Both the position numbers and the translations under genes were made by a program. This document shows positions 1-9,392 of a DNA stretch of 64,000 bases, one piece after another. Every line of letters begins with the position of its first letter. The stretch's first letter is position 1. The notes under the pieces were generated by a model, which was not told the origin of the DNA, did no database searches, and saw only the letters and a list, made by a program, of their open reading frames with translations. The stretch spans positions 1-64,000 of the forward strand of contig CALVDZ010000003.1 in the NCBI GenBank assembly GCA_944326445.1. Reading direction: 5' to 3'. Source of the DNA: an uncultured Helicobacter sp. GTDB lineage: Bacteria > Campylobacterota > Campylobacteria > Campylobacterales > Helicobacteraceae.

Positions 1-195
1 ATAAAACTTGATTTGCTCTAAGCTCCTCAAAATTGGGAAACGAAATACTACACATACAAAGCTTAAAGTTTGCTTTATAAGAAAAATTTCTATAGCAGTT
101 CTTCTTAATAGAAAATAAAGTTTTCTTTAACTACAATTCTGGCTCTATTTTTATTCTGCGTAGAGCAATGAACGATCTTAAAACCAAAGGTTATT
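1..195. other. AT-rich leader region before the secretion operon
   Basis: This stretch holds no open reading frame that I can support. It is AT-rich and presumably carries the promoter of the six-gene operon that begins at 196. I see no clear sigma-70 pair and no RNA gene. Confidence 0.4.
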
Positions 196-1419
196 ATGTC
201 TGCATATTCGCATATCTTTTATAATGGCACTCTTTTTGACAAACGCACTTTCGCGCCATCACCCACCACAAAACGAGCCAAGATTCTCTATGTCTGCGAG
301 CTAGACAAATTGCCCAAATTCGCATTTGATATCTCCGCTTCACTCAACTCCCAGATTCAAGAAGATACAGAAAAGATTATAGAATCCATCTATGCAAAAG
401 CCCACGAGAGTGGTATTATCGACTCTTCGCACACATACAGCCTGTATTTTGCGTGCAAGCCGCATTTTTATGACGAGAGCCTACAGGAGTGCGAGGCATA
501 CCTCATAGATCACAGCATTTTTGCCCAGCTACCCAAGCACCTCAAAGTGTGTGAGATCGCTCTAGACGCGCATCTTTTGGCATTGCATATCCAAGAGGGC
601 TTTGTGTATATCAAAAAATCCCAAATCCTCTATTACATCAATCACGCGCAGGTTCTTAGCACGATCGCTAGCACAGAGAGTGAGATCACACAAAAAGTCC
701 AGCTTTTTGCCAAAATGTTTGGCGAGCACACGCTGCAGATTCTAGAATCTATGCACACCACCACGCTTTTAGAATCTAGCGCAATCCGCTTACAGAGCAA
801 GCACGGCAGATTCTCTACCTTTATCCAAAAATGCAAAGACGAGTATTACACCTGCACGAGAGCCCTGCTGCACAACAAGCTCGGCTTTGTCCGCAATGCT
901 TTTGGGCTCTTTGGCAAATCACAAACACACATTTTTCGCAACCTAGCCATAGCCCTTAGCGTGGGCTTTGGGCTTGTCTATCCCAGTGCGCTTTTTGCCC
1001 ACACCCACACGCTCAAATCCCACATCGCCGCCCTCCAATCCCAAGAATACGACTTCCTTAGCCTAGAATCTAGCACCACAGCCCAAACCAATGAGCTAAA
1101 CGAGCTCCTAACGCAAAATAAAAATATGTATCAAAAAATCTCCTTTGTGTTAGATTCACTAAATGCCCCGCTCCTAGGCGAGGCTATGGAGGAGGCTTTC
1201 TCACTCCTCTCCCAGCACGCCACGCACACCACTCGCGTGAGCTTTGCCAAAGCCGCAGGCTCGAGCGTGGCGATTATGGACATCTACGCTCCGACACAAT
1301 CCCACATCACGCAGCTACTAAAAGCCCTCAACACCGACAAATCACAGGCTAAAATTACCCACATCACGCACCAAGATGGCAAAGCCCATTCCCAAATCTC
1401 TATGGTGCGCTATGAGTAG
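196..1419 (+). CDS. Bitopic inner-membrane protein of T2SS/T4P-like system (MshI/GspL-like position)
   Basis: This 407-residue protein has a long N-terminal domain (about residues 1-240), one hydrophobic segment at about 248-268, and a C-terminal domain of about 140 residues. That layout fits a GspL/MshI or fused PilM-PilN protein that tethers the assembly ATPase to the periplasmic subunits. I do not recognise the family from sequence alone; the call rests on topology and on being first in a gene order matching mshI-J-K-L-E-G. In Campylobacter the related Cts system takes up DNA. Its stop codon overlaps the next gene's start (ATG at 1412), so the two are probably translationally coupled. Confidence 0.55.
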   Translation: MSAYSHIFYNGTLFDKRTFAPSPTTKRAKILYVCELDKLPKFAFDISASLNSQIQEDTEKIIESIYAKAHESGIIDSSHTYSLYFACKPHFYDESLQECEAYLIDHSIFAQLPKHLKVCEIALDAHLLALHIQEGFVYIKKSQILYYINHAQVLSTIASTESEITQKVQLFAKMFGEHTLQILESMHTTTLLESSAIRLQSKHGRFSTFIQKCKDEYYTCTRALLHNKLGFVRNAFGLFGKSQTHIFRNLAIALSVGFGLVYPSALFAHTHTLKSHIAALQSQEYDFLSLESSTTAQTNELNELLTQNKNMYQKISFVLDSLNAPLLGEAMEEAFSLLSQHATHTTRVSFAKAAGSSVAIMDIYAPTQSHITQLLKALNTDKSQAKITHITHQDGKAHSQISMVRYE

Positions 1420-1963
1420 ATTTACCCGCCTCAAACCACGCGAAAAGATTCTAGCCTTCATCTGCGCCCTGCTTGTGTTTGTGCTCTGTGCGCATATGCT
1501 TCTGATACAGCCTGCCGAACAAGCCCACAGCCACGCCTCTAGCCTACTAGCCCAGCTCCGAGAGGACGACGCCCTGTATGAGAGCAGCTATAAGCAAGCC
1601 CTGCAAGACACCACCACGCTCCATTCCCAACGCTCCGAGCTCCTCACAGAGCTTGTGCGAGCCAATGCCTCGCTCCATTCCTTGTGGCGCGAGATTACCA
1701 CCAATGGGCGCAATGCCTTTGAGAATCTAGATTCTATCCTCACGCTTTCCCAAGATTATCGCCTCACGCTCACGGATATCAACATCACTAATGAAAAGCT
1801 GGGTATCATCTCCCTAAAGGGCAGCGGGGCGTTTGAAGACATCGCCCGATTTATCGACAGCATCGAGAGCCTACAAAGGCGGTATGTGAGCCTAGATTTT
1901 GTCCATATCGCGCTCCAAGACGCCCTAGAGTTTGAGCTCCTTATCCAAGATATGAGGATTTAA
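1412..1963 (+). CDS. PilO/GspM/MshJ-like inner-membrane protein
   Basis: The protein has 183 residues when started at the ATG overlapping the previous stop codon; an upstream ATG at 1376 would add 12 residues with no better support. A single N-terminal membrane helix (about residues 13-33) is followed by a helical, Gln/Glu-rich segment and a small mixed domain. This is the plan of PilO/GspM proteins, which form the periplasmic part of the alignment complex between inner-membrane platform and secretin. Sequence conservation in this family is weak, so topology and position carry the call. The next gene starts five bases after its stop. Confidence 0.6.
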   Translation: MSRFTRLKPREKILAFICALLVFVLCAHMLLIQPAEQAHSHASSLLAQLREDDALYESSYKQALQDTTTLHSQRSELLTELVRANASLHSLWREITTNGRNAFENLDSILTLSQDYRLTLTDINITNEKLGIISLKGSGAFEDIARFIDSIESLQRRYVSLDFVHIALQDALEFELLIQDMRI

Positions 1964-1968
1964 CCTAA

Positions 1969-2331
1969 ATGCGCTACGCCCTCATCTGCCTGCTTGCACA
2001 CCTTGCCTTTGGTGCAGAATCTATCCCTTGTGATGTGCTCTGTGCTGATACTCTCCACTCTCACATACAAAGCCACAAATCCCCTAAGAATCTAGCGCAC
2101 AATCCTTTCCCCACTCCCGCACCACACCCACCCACGCGCGTGCAAAAGCCCCATTACCTCAAGCTCGAAGCGGTGATGAATGCCAAAGCCCTCATTGATG
2201 GCGTGTGGTATGCAAGCGGCAAAGCACCCTTTGGCACGATCACAGGCGTTTATAGTGATCACATCACTCTAGCCCAAGGAGGCAAGCTCCACACGATAAA
2301 AATCTCCCAAAACATCGTGTGGTATAAGTGA
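1969..2331 (+). CDS. Small exported PilP/MshK/GspC-like protein
   Basis: This 120-residue protein starts with a signal peptide (hydrophobic to about residue 16, cleavage near FGAES). A proline- and histidine-rich linker follows, then a compact C-terminal domain (about 65-120) with the pattern NAKALIDGVWY...G...I...V.L. That pattern resembles the secretin-binding domain of PilP/GspC pilot proteins. It probably links the inner-membrane alignment complex to the secretin encoded next, whose GTG start overlaps its stop codon (GTGA). The family match is my reading of a short motif. Confidence 0.55.
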   Translation: MRYALICLLAHLAFGAESIPCDVLCADTLHSHIQSHKSPKNLAHNPFPTPAPHPPTRVQKPHYLKLEAVMNAKALIDGVWYASGKAPFGTITGVYSDHITLAQGGKLHTIKISQNIVWYK

Positions 2332-4088
2332 GAGCAGTGAGCCTTTTATCCACGATTTGGCTGCGTGCGATATTTGCGCTCTTCCTCTTTTCCCAGCCTC
2401 TGCTCCACTCCTGCGAGTCTATCAGCTTTAGTGCTAGCACCACGCTTTCTAAGATCCTAGAGGCTATCGCTTCAGACTGCAAGCTCAATGTCATCTACAC
2501 CCAAGATCTCGCCCGCAAGATTTTAGATTCTAAAAAAATGTCCTTGCAGTTTTCTGACACCCCACTGCAGCAAGTTTTAGATACCCTGCTCACACAAAAC
2601 GATCTAAGCTTCACGCTCCAAGACAATCTCCTTAGCATTTGGGCACTCCAGACTAAAACCTTTAGTATCAACTACATATCCACCGCGCGCGTGGGCTCTA
2701 GCAACACCGATGTGTTTTTCTCTCAAGATTCTCAAAACACCCTAAACACTTACCAAAACTCCTACGCCACACAGGGCTTTAATACCTTTGAATCCACCCA
2801 GCAAGCGCACAAAATGGCACTCAACAAAGCCGCCGGGCACACGCTTGGCACGGGCAAAAGCGGCACGAAAATTTATTCTATCGATGAGATGGATTTTTGG
2901 GGCGAGCTGGAAAATGAAATCTATAACATTGCCTATCGCCCGGGGGATTGGTATGTGCCAGATTCTAGCAATGGCGCACAATCTCAAGAATCTAAGCTCG
3001 CACACAAAGATATTGTGATCAACAAAGGCGCGGGGCTTTTGACCATCACAGGCTCACAGAGGCAGGTGAGTCGCGTGGAGGAATACCTCGCCTCGCTTGC
3101 CCAAAAGATTCACGCGCAAGTGCTTATTGATGTCAATATTTTCAATGTCGAGCACAACGATAGCGCGACTTATGGCATTGATTGGGAGCAGTTTTTTAAC
3201 CTCGCCAACCTCGCCACCGCGCCCATAGGGAGCGAGGGCTCTAGCTCGCTTGTGCTTAATAATGCGGGCAATTCCTATGGGATTAATATATTCTCACAAG
3301 GCGTGAGTATCGAGCGTATCGTGGAGTTTTTGCAAACCTATGGCAAGGTAGAATCTATCTCCAATCCCAAAGTCCTCACGCTCAATAATCAGCCCGCCAT
3401 CATCAGTGTGGGCAGTGTGCTGCGCTATCAGCAGAGCACCACATACCAAACCACCACGCAAGGCACTTCGGTGCAAAATGCCTCCGAGATTTTCCCCTCA
3501 GTGTTTGCGGGGATTTTGCTTGATGTTACGCCAAGCATTCAAGACAAAAAGATTATCCTAAAGATTAATCCCTCGATTACCAAAACCAAAGATTCATCAG
3601 TGGAGAATCAAACAACCGCCCTTAGCTCCCCGCCCAATCTCGCCACCAAGCACCTCTCCTCGCTCGTAGCCATTGACGATGGGCAGCGCATCGTGCTAGG
3701 CGGGCTGATTGACAAAACCAACGCAAAGATTCTCAAAAAAGTCCCCGTGTTGGGGAGCATACCGCTTGTAAAATACCTCTTTAGCTATACCAAAAACACG
3801 CAGGTAACCAAAGAAATGGTGATAATCCTCTCGCCAAAGATTATGACTAAAGAAGCAATCCAAGCCCAAGAGCTGCCACAGATATTGCTAGAATCTAGAG
3901 AGATGCTAGATTCTCAAAAACTCCAAAAATCAGCCACAGAATCTCTAGAATCCACACAAATCCTAGAGCAGCTCCAAGATAAGCTCCCGCCCATAGATAT
4001 GTTACAATCCCCAGATACCAAAAGTATAGATTCATATCACGCACGCGCTCTCACGGGGCAATCTCACGCTATCATAGGCACTCTATGA
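2328..4088 (+). CDS. Secretin, type II secretion/MSHA (MshL/CtsD) type
   Basis: This 586-residue protein is the outer-membrane channel of the system. It has an N-terminal signal sequence, then a secretin/TonB short N-terminal domain at about 30-105 (FSASTTLSKILEAIA...LQQVLDTLL). An MshL-like segment follows (KTFSINYISTARVG), and then the C-terminal secretin domain at about 345-510, with VPVLGSIPLVKYLF and TKEMVIILSPKIM as typical end motifs. The last 75 residues are low-complexity and rich in LESTQ/LDS repeats. The start is a GTG overlapping the previous stop. The next gene's ATG overlaps this stop (ATGA), which indicates tight coupling. Confidence 0.88.
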   Translation: MRAVSLLSTIWLRAIFALFLFSQPLLHSCESISFSASTTLSKILEAIASDCKLNVIYTQDLARKILDSKKMSLQFSDTPLQQVLDTLLTQNDLSFTLQDNLLSIWALQTKTFSINYISTARVGSSNTDVFFSQDSQNTLNTYQNSYATQGFNTFESTQQAHKMALNKAAGHTLGTGKSGTKIYSIDEMDFWGELENEIYNIAYRPGDWYVPDSSNGAQSQESKLAHKDIVINKGAGLLTITGSQRQVSRVEEYLASLAQKIHAQVLIDVNIFNVEHNDSATYGIDWEQFFNLANLATAPIGSEGSSSLVLNNAGNSYGINIFSQGVSIERIVEFLQTYGKVESISNPKVLTLNNQPAIISVGSVLRYQQSTTYQTTTQGTSVQNASEIFPSVFAGILLDVTPSIQDKKIILKINPSITKTKDSSVENQTTALSSPPNLATKHLSSLVAIDDGQRIVLGGLIDKTNAKILKKVPVLGSIPLVKYLFSYTKNTQVTKEMVIILSPKIMTKEAIQAQELPQILLESREMLDSQKLQKSATESLESTQILEQLQDKLPPIDMLQSPDTKSIDSYHARALTGQSHAIIGTL

Positions 4089-5560
4089 GCACCGCCCCCA
4101 CGCACTCCCTTGAGAACCTCGACCACAAAGCCCTCTGCGCGCTCAATCTCTCGTTTATAGAAAAGCTGCGCTGCTTTGCCTTTAGGCTAGATTCTACTCA
4201 TATCGCCCTCGCCACAGATCCGGATAATCCCCCAGATATGGAGCTTGTGAGGTTTCATATACACAAACAATTCCCAAACCTTGCCCTAGAATGCACCCCC
4301 ATCAACGACTTTGAGCTGTTTTATCAAAAAGCCCTTGCTAATGCTAGATTCACTGCCCTCACACAAAGCCTATGCGCCAACCTCACGCTTTTGCAAGGAG
4401 ACACAGAGACTACTAGCGACAAAAGCGGCGATATTGGCAGCCTCCTAGATTTTATCCTCGAGTATGGCATACAACACCAAAGCAGCGATATACATTTAGA
4501 ATCTAGCGCGCACGCGGCAAGTATCCGCTATCGCATTGATGGAATCTTGCACAAAAGTTTTGAAATCCCCCTTAGCCTCTTTGAGGTGCTCTCCACGCGC
4601 CTCAAACTAGAGTGCAAGCTTGATATCAGTGAAAAGCGCAAAGCCCTTGATGGGCGATTTTCTCGGGATTTTGCACAAGGTGCGTTTGATTTTAGATTCT
4701 CAAGTATGCCTAGCATTGATGGCGAGTCGCTTGTCCTGCGTATCCTGCAAAAAGGAGCCAAAAGCCACACGCTCCACTCCCTAGGATTTTTGCCCTCTAC
4801 TCTCCATCTTATCCATCAAGAAATCACTAAAGGCAGCGGCGTGGTGCTACTCGTAGGACCCACAGGCTGTGGCAAAAGCACCACGCTCTATGCAATGCTA
4901 GAGGCGATAAAAGATAGCACCAAAAAAATCATCACCCTAGAAGATCCAATAGAATACCAAGTGAGCGGCATTACCCAAGTGCTCCTTAATCCGCAATACG
5001 ATTTTAGCTTTGAGCGCGCCCTGCGGGGCTGCCTACGGCAAGATCCCGATGTGCTGATGATAGGGGAGATTCGCGATTTTCAGACACTTGAGCTCGCGCT
5101 CCAAGCCTCGCTTACCGGACATTTAGTCTTTGCAACCTTGCACGCTAACGACACACTAGGTGCGCTTGATAGAATCTTAAGCCTAGGTGGCAAGCCCGAA
5201 ATCCTCACGACAAATCTTAGTATGATTATCGCCCAACGCCTCGCTCGCAGGCTCTGTGAGCATTGCAAATATAGCGTGCCACAAGACTTTTATGCTACCT
5301 TCAAAGAGGGCTTATACCAAGACTTCCTCGCACGCTTTGTACTCCAAACCCCGCTCTATCGCTCTAGGGGCTGCGCGTATTGTGATAATAGCGGCTTTAG
5401 CGGGCGTTTGCTGCTTAGCGAAGTGCTCCAAAACCCTCGCGCCTCTAGCCTTAGCAAAGACACCTTGCAAACACACCTCATACCTATGCGCACGCATATC
5501 ATAGACATTCTCACGCGAGGGCTGTGCAGCGTAGAAGAGATCTATCGTGTGTGGGGCTAG
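4085..5560 (+). CDS. GspE/PilB-family secretion assembly ATPase (CtsE/MshE-like)
   Basis: This 491-residue hexameric ATPase should power pseudopilus or pilus assembly from the cytoplasm. Visible motifs are Walker A GPTGCGKSTT from about residue 258, the Asp box ITLEDPIEYQ, Walker B VLMIGEIRD and the His box TGHLVFATLHAND. A C-terminal tetracysteine zinc site reads CEHC...CAYC. The intact CxxC pairs favour an assembly-type GspE/MshE ATPase over a PilT retraction ATPase, and no PilT gene is present here. It overlaps the secretin stop by four bases and is followed three bases later by the GspF-like gene. Confidence 0.92.
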   Translation: MSTAPTHSLENLDHKALCALNLSFIEKLRCFAFRLDSTHIALATDPDNPPDMELVRFHIHKQFPNLALECTPINDFELFYQKALANARFTALTQSLCANLTLLQGDTETTSDKSGDIGSLLDFILEYGIQHQSSDIHLESSAHAASIRYRIDGILHKSFEIPLSLFEVLSTRLKLECKLDISEKRKALDGRFSRDFAQGAFDFRFSSMPSIDGESLVLRILQKGAKSHTLHSLGFLPSTLHLIHQEITKGSGVVLLVGPTGCGKSTTLYAMLEAIKDSTKKIITLEDPIEYQVSGITQVLLNPQYDFSFERALRGCLRQDPDVLMIGEIRDFQTLELALQASLTGHLVFATLHANDTLGALDRILSLGGKPEILTTNLSMIIAQRLARRLCEHCKYSVPQDFYATFKEGLYQDFLARFVLQTPLYRSRGCAYCDNSGFSGRLLLSEVLQNPRASSLSKDTLQTHLIPMRTHIIDILTRGLCSVEEIYRVWG

Positions 5561-5563
5561 GCT

Positions 5564-6613
5564 ATGAATCTAGGGCGCACGCCAAACCCGCAGGATCTTA
5601 GCGCGCTCTTTTTGCAAATGGGGCTTTTGTTAGATTCTGGCGTGGGGGTGCTAGAGTGTATGCAAAGCGTGCGAACCCCTCACAAAGCCCTTAAATGCGT
5701 CATAGATGATATAGCCCAAAGCCTCCAACACGGGCGAAACCTCGCCCAATCCTTTGAGAAGCACAAAGCAGTGTTTGGCGAACTCTCCTGCGTGCTCCTT
5801 AGTCTGGGGCAGCAAAGCGGCAACCTCCCATCAATATTGCTTGAGTTAAGCGAGTATTTCAAAAAACGCGCCCAAAACAAAGCCATCATCACCAAAGCCC
5901 TATTCTACCCCGCCCTTGTGCTATGCGCGATGGTGGGGGCGTTTTTGGCGATTATTTGGTTTGTGATACCGCCATTTATGGTGCTTTTTGGCGAACTTGG
6001 CGTGGAGCTGCCTATCTATACGCAAATACTGCTATGGCTCTATGAGTTTGCGCACACCTTTGGGGCTTTGAGTGTCCTTTTGTGCGTGCTTATTGGCTTT
6101 ATCACGCTCCTTGCATACAGGCACCATCTCGCCTTTAGGCACAGGCTTGATGCGCTCGCGCTCCGCCTGCCGCTTGTGGGTGCGCTCATCATCTCACAGG
6201 AGCGGTATAGATTCTCATTTGCGCTTAGCTGTATGCTAAAGGGCGCGCTGCCGCTAGATAGAGCTCTCCCGCTTGCCGCCCAAAGCGTGCAGAATCGCGC
6301 TCTACGCTCACGCTACCACGCCCTTTTGGGCTATATCCAAACCACCGCAGCCACGCTAAGCCAAGCCCTAGAGACACTTAGTCTCTTAGATCCTCTCTCT
6401 ATCACGCTCGTGCGCGCAGGCGAGAAGAGTGCCAAACTCCCCCAAATCTTTGAATCCATCGCCCAAAATCTCCAATCCCAAAACACCCAAAAACTCGACA
6501 CACTCGTGCGCCTCATAGAGCCCACGCTTAGCCTTATTATGGGCGCACTCATCGTGTTTTTGGCATTAGGAGTGTTTGTGCCTATGTGGGATATGAGCGC
6601 AAATGTGCTCTAA
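5564..6613 (+). CDS. GspF/PilC-family inner-membrane platform protein (CtsF/MshG-like)
   Basis: This 349-residue protein has two repeated cytoplasmic GspF domains. The first contains LFLQMGLLLDSGVGVLECM and the second contains FALSCMLKGALPLDRALPLA. Three membrane segments lie near residues 115-140, 160-185 and 320-345. It should form the inner-membrane platform on which the ATPase acts. It is the last gene of the six-gene operon and converges with pldA, leaving only a few bases between the stops. Pseudopilins and the prepilin peptidase are not encoded in this operon; one pseudopilin-like gene lies at 23.1-23.8 kb. Confidence 0.9.
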   Translation: MNLGRTPNPQDLSALFLQMGLLLDSGVGVLECMQSVRTPHKALKCVIDDIAQSLQHGRNLAQSFEKHKAVFGELSCVLLSLGQQSGNLPSILLELSEYFKKRAQNKAIITKALFYPALVLCAMVGAFLAIIWFVIPPFMVLFGELGVELPIYTQILLWLYEFAHTFGALSVLLCVLIGFITLLAYRHHLAFRHRLDALALRLPLVGALIISQERYRFSFALSCMLKGALPLDRALPLAAQSVQNRALRSRYHALLGYIQTTAATLSQALETLSLLDPLSITLVRAGEKSAKLPQIFESIAQNLQSQNTQKLDTLVRLIEPTLSLIMGALIVFLALGVFVPMWDMSANVL

Positions 6614-6619
6614 CACTCA

Positions 6620-7471
6620 CTAAAACACGCCCTGCCAGAGCCGAAGCCCAATCCCTAGCCTATTTGAGTGGATATTGTATTCATAGATATTATCGCCATA
6701 GCCATTGCTATATTGTGCGTAGATTCCGAGATTTTTAGTCAGCCGATAAGTGTAGCCTATCTCAAAATGAGGCTTATAGAATCCAAAATCACTCACGATG
6801 GGCGAGGCTTTGAGCTCTAGGAGGTGGTTGGTGTATTTGAGATACAAAAACAAATCCGCATATCCCCGATAGCGCGCCAAATCCGGATTATCGTGCAGAT
6901 AGCCCTCATAATGCAAACTCATCCAAAGCCAAGTGCGCGCGATTGCCCCGATTTTTAGCCCCCAAGGCGTGTCGTATTGTAAGCGCACTTTGAGCAGGAT
7001 CTGATTTTGTGTGCGTGAGCGCAAGGCACGCTCGCCATTTGAGATATGCTTGTAGCCTAGCTGCACCCAGCGCACGATGTCATTAATCCCCTCATAGGAC
7101 CAATACAACTCCGGCGCATAGTCCGTATCGCGAAACGGGCGTGAATCTGGCTCATTGTAGTTTTGGAAAAATGCGGTTTGCGTGTAGGCAAAGAAAAATC
7201 TATTGCGCTCACCGATAGAAAACATAGGGATTCTGAAGCTAAACTGAAACTTCGTCTCTGTCGGCATATTGTTGTCGTAAGTGGGTGAAAAGCTATGATA
7301 ATAGGGCAGGATATAAATCGCCTCGTGCGCATAGAGCGCGCTAAGGCGGGAAAATATCTCTTGGGGGCTCTCCTGCTTTGTGGGTGTTGGTGAATCTGTA
7401 GCTAGATTCTCATCTGCGAGCACCCACACACCCACCACCAAAGCCAAAACCACAAAGCCCTTTCTCATCAC
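6620..7471 (-). CDS. pldA: Outer membrane phospholipase A (OMPLA)
   Basis: This 283-residue outer-membrane beta-barrel enzyme hydrolyses acyl esters of phospholipids. A signal peptide occupies about residues 1-20. The catalytic triad is visible as HISNG (His142, Ser144) with Asn156 in the downstream SRTQN, matching the HxSNG...N signature of the family. Aromatic and alternating beta-strand patterns run to a C-terminal strand ending in phenylalanine (RLWQGVF), the usual signal for Bam-mediated insertion. In H. pylori the enzyme is linked to envelope stress, acid tolerance and haemolysis. It converges with the secretion operon and is divergent from glmS. Confidence 0.9.
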   Translation of the reverse strand: MMRKGFVVLALVVGVWVLADENLATDSPTPTKQESPQEIFSRLSALYAHEAIYILPYYHSFSPTYDNNMPTETKFQFSFRIPMFSIGERNRFFFAYTQTAFFQNYNEPDSRPFRDTDYAPELYWSYEGINDIVRWVQLGYKHISNGERALRSRTQNQILLKVRLQYDTPWGLKIGAIARTWLWMSLHYEGYLHDNPDLARYRGYADLFLYLKYTNHLLELKASPIVSDFGFYKPHFEIGYTYRLTKNLGIYAQYSNGYGDNIYEYNIHSNRLGIGLRLWQGVF

Positions 7472-7552
7472 GCACCCTCAAACTTAAGCTAAAAAATCGT
7501 AAGATTGTAGTCCTAAAACGCTTAAAAGTAAAGTTTGTGTAAAGGATTGTAA

Positions 7553-9340
7553 ATGTGTGGGATCGTGGGCTACATCGGCAGTAATGAAAAAAAGCAAATC
7601 CTCCTTGATGGCTTAAAAGAACTAGAATACAGAGGCTATGACAGCGCAGGAATCGCGGTATTAGCCCACAAGCAACTCCATAATTTTAAATCCGTGGGCA
7701 AAATCGCCAATCTCGAAGAAAAATGCAAAGACTTCCACTCAGAGGGCTTTGGGCTAGGCATAGGGCACACGCGCTGGGCGACACACGGCAAGCCCACAGA
7801 GGCAAATGCCCACCCACACTTCGCAGAATTTAGCAATGTCGTGCATAATGGGATCATTGAAAATTACGCCCAAATCAAGCAAGCCCTCAAAGACAAAGGG
7901 CATCAATTCACTAGCCAAACCGATACGGAAGTTATCGTGCATTTGTTTGAAGAAAACCTAAAAACCCACAAAGATCCGATGGAAGCTTTCAAGCACACCA
8001 TACAAGCCCTTAGCGGCGCGTATGCAATCCTGCTTATCACCAAAGCCGATGAAGAGGCGATTTTTTATGCCAAAAAGGGCTCGCCACTCATCATCGCCCA
8101 AGGCGAAGGGGGCGTGTATTTTGCTAGCTCAGATGCGCCGCTTATCGGGCTTGCTAGTAAGGTGCATTATGTCGCCGATGAGAGTATCGGGCGTATGGAT
8201 TTGGAGGGCTTTGCGCATTTGCAGGATATCAAAGAGCTTAGTATCAGTAAGTCTTATGCGCAAAAAGATGGCTATCGATTTTTTATGGAAAAAGAGATTT
8301 ATGAGCAGCACAAAGTCCTGCTAGAGACGATGATGGGGCGCGTGAGCGATGAATTTATCGGATTTGAAGAAGTGGGGGGCGAGTTTTTTAGTGGTATTGA
8401 GGAGATTACAATTTGTGCGTGTGGGACGAGCTACCACGCGGGGCTTAGTGCCAAATACCTCCTAGAGCGACTAGCCAAAATCCGCGCTAATGTCGTCTTT
8501 GCTAGCGAGTTCCGCTACGCCAAGCCCGTGCTGCACCCAAATGAGCTCTTTGTGTGCGTCTCTCAAAGTGGCGAGACTGCCGATACACTCGAAGCCCTCA
8601 AACTCGCCAAATCTAGCGGGCTAAAAACCCTCGCCATCTGCAATGTCGATAATAGCTCCATTGTGCGTGAAGCGGACAAAACAATCCTCACGCGCGCAGG
8701 GATAGAAAAGGGCGTGGCAAGCACCAAAGCCTTTGCCACACAGATGATGGTGCTTTGGATTCTCAGCGTGTATTTGGGGCATTTGCGCGGGCACATTGGG
8801 GCGGGGGATTTCAAGCACTACGCTCGCACAATGCTAAATGCTGCTAAGCTCACCAAGATAGATTCACAACTCCACGATCGCTTGAAGCGACTTTCTAAGC
8901 GGTATTTGCACGGGCACGGCTTTTTCTTTATCGGGCGCGATATTTTCTACCCACTCGCACTTGAGGGCGCACTCAAGCTTAAAGAGATTAGTTACTTGCA
9001 CGCCGAGGGCTACCCAAGCGGCGAGATGAAGCACGGACCTATCGCGCTTGCTGATGCCGAGCTCTTTTGCCTCGCACTCCTGCCCAAAAACCTGCTCTTT
9101 GAAAAAATCAAAAGCAATGTCGAGGAGCTAGGCGCGCGTGATACGACGATTTGTGCGATTTGTAGCGAAGAGATACAAGAAGCCGATGATATGGTGTATA
9201 TCCCCAAATGCAGCGAGTATATGGAAGAGTTTTATGCGATGATGGTGGTGCTCCAGCTCCTCGCCCTTGAGATCGCCACCAAACTCGGCAATGATGTGGA
9301 TATGCCGCGCAACCTCGCCAAATCCGTAACCGTGGAATGA
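7553..9340 (+). CDS. glmS: Glutamine--fructose-6-phosphate aminotransferase (isomerizing)
   Basis: This 595-residue cytoplasmic enzyme makes glucosamine-6-phosphate, the first step toward UDP-GlcNAc for peptidoglycan and lipid A. It opens with MCGIVGYIG, giving the nucleophilic Cys2 of the class II glutaminase domain (about 1-230). Two SIS sugar-isomerase domains follow, with CACGTSYHAG and SQSGETADT in the first. The C-terminus, DMPRNLAKSVTVE, is the family signature. An AAGGA ribosome site lies just upstream of the ATG. I found no glmS ribozyme-like leader, which would not be expected in this group. Confidence 0.97.
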   Translation: MCGIVGYIGSNEKKQILLDGLKELEYRGYDSAGIAVLAHKQLHNFKSVGKIANLEEKCKDFHSEGFGLGIGHTRWATHGKPTEANAHPHFAEFSNVVHNGIIENYAQIKQALKDKGHQFTSQTDTEVIVHLFEENLKTHKDPMEAFKHTIQALSGAYAILLITKADEEAIFYAKKGSPLIIAQGEGGVYFASSDAPLIGLASKVHYVADESIGRMDLEGFAHLQDIKELSISKSYAQKDGYRFFMEKEIYEQHKVLLETMMGRVSDEFIGFEEVGGEFFSGIEEITICACGTSYHAGLSAKYLLERLAKIRANVVFASEFRYAKPVLHPNELFVCVSQSGETADTLEALKLAKSSGLKTLAICNVDNSSIVREADKTILTRAGIEKGVASTKAFATQMMVLWILSVYLGHLRGHIGAGDFKHYARTMLNAAKLTKIDSQLHDRLKRLSKRYLHGHGFFFIGRDIFYPLALEGALKLKEISYLHAEGYPSGEMKHGPIALADAELFCLALLPKNLLFEKIKSNVEELGARDTTICAICSEEIQEADDMVYIPKCSEYMEEFYAMMVVLQLLALEIATKLGNDVDMPRNLAKSVTVE

Positions 9341-9392
9341 GGCTTGGCGATAGTGTAAGCGAGATTGGCACAAATACAGAATCTAGCGCGAT

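Noticed and set aside
7490..7552. glmS ribozyme in the glmS leader
   Set aside because: The leader is only about 80 bases from pldA's start and shows no ribozyme-like pairing. The element is not known from this group.
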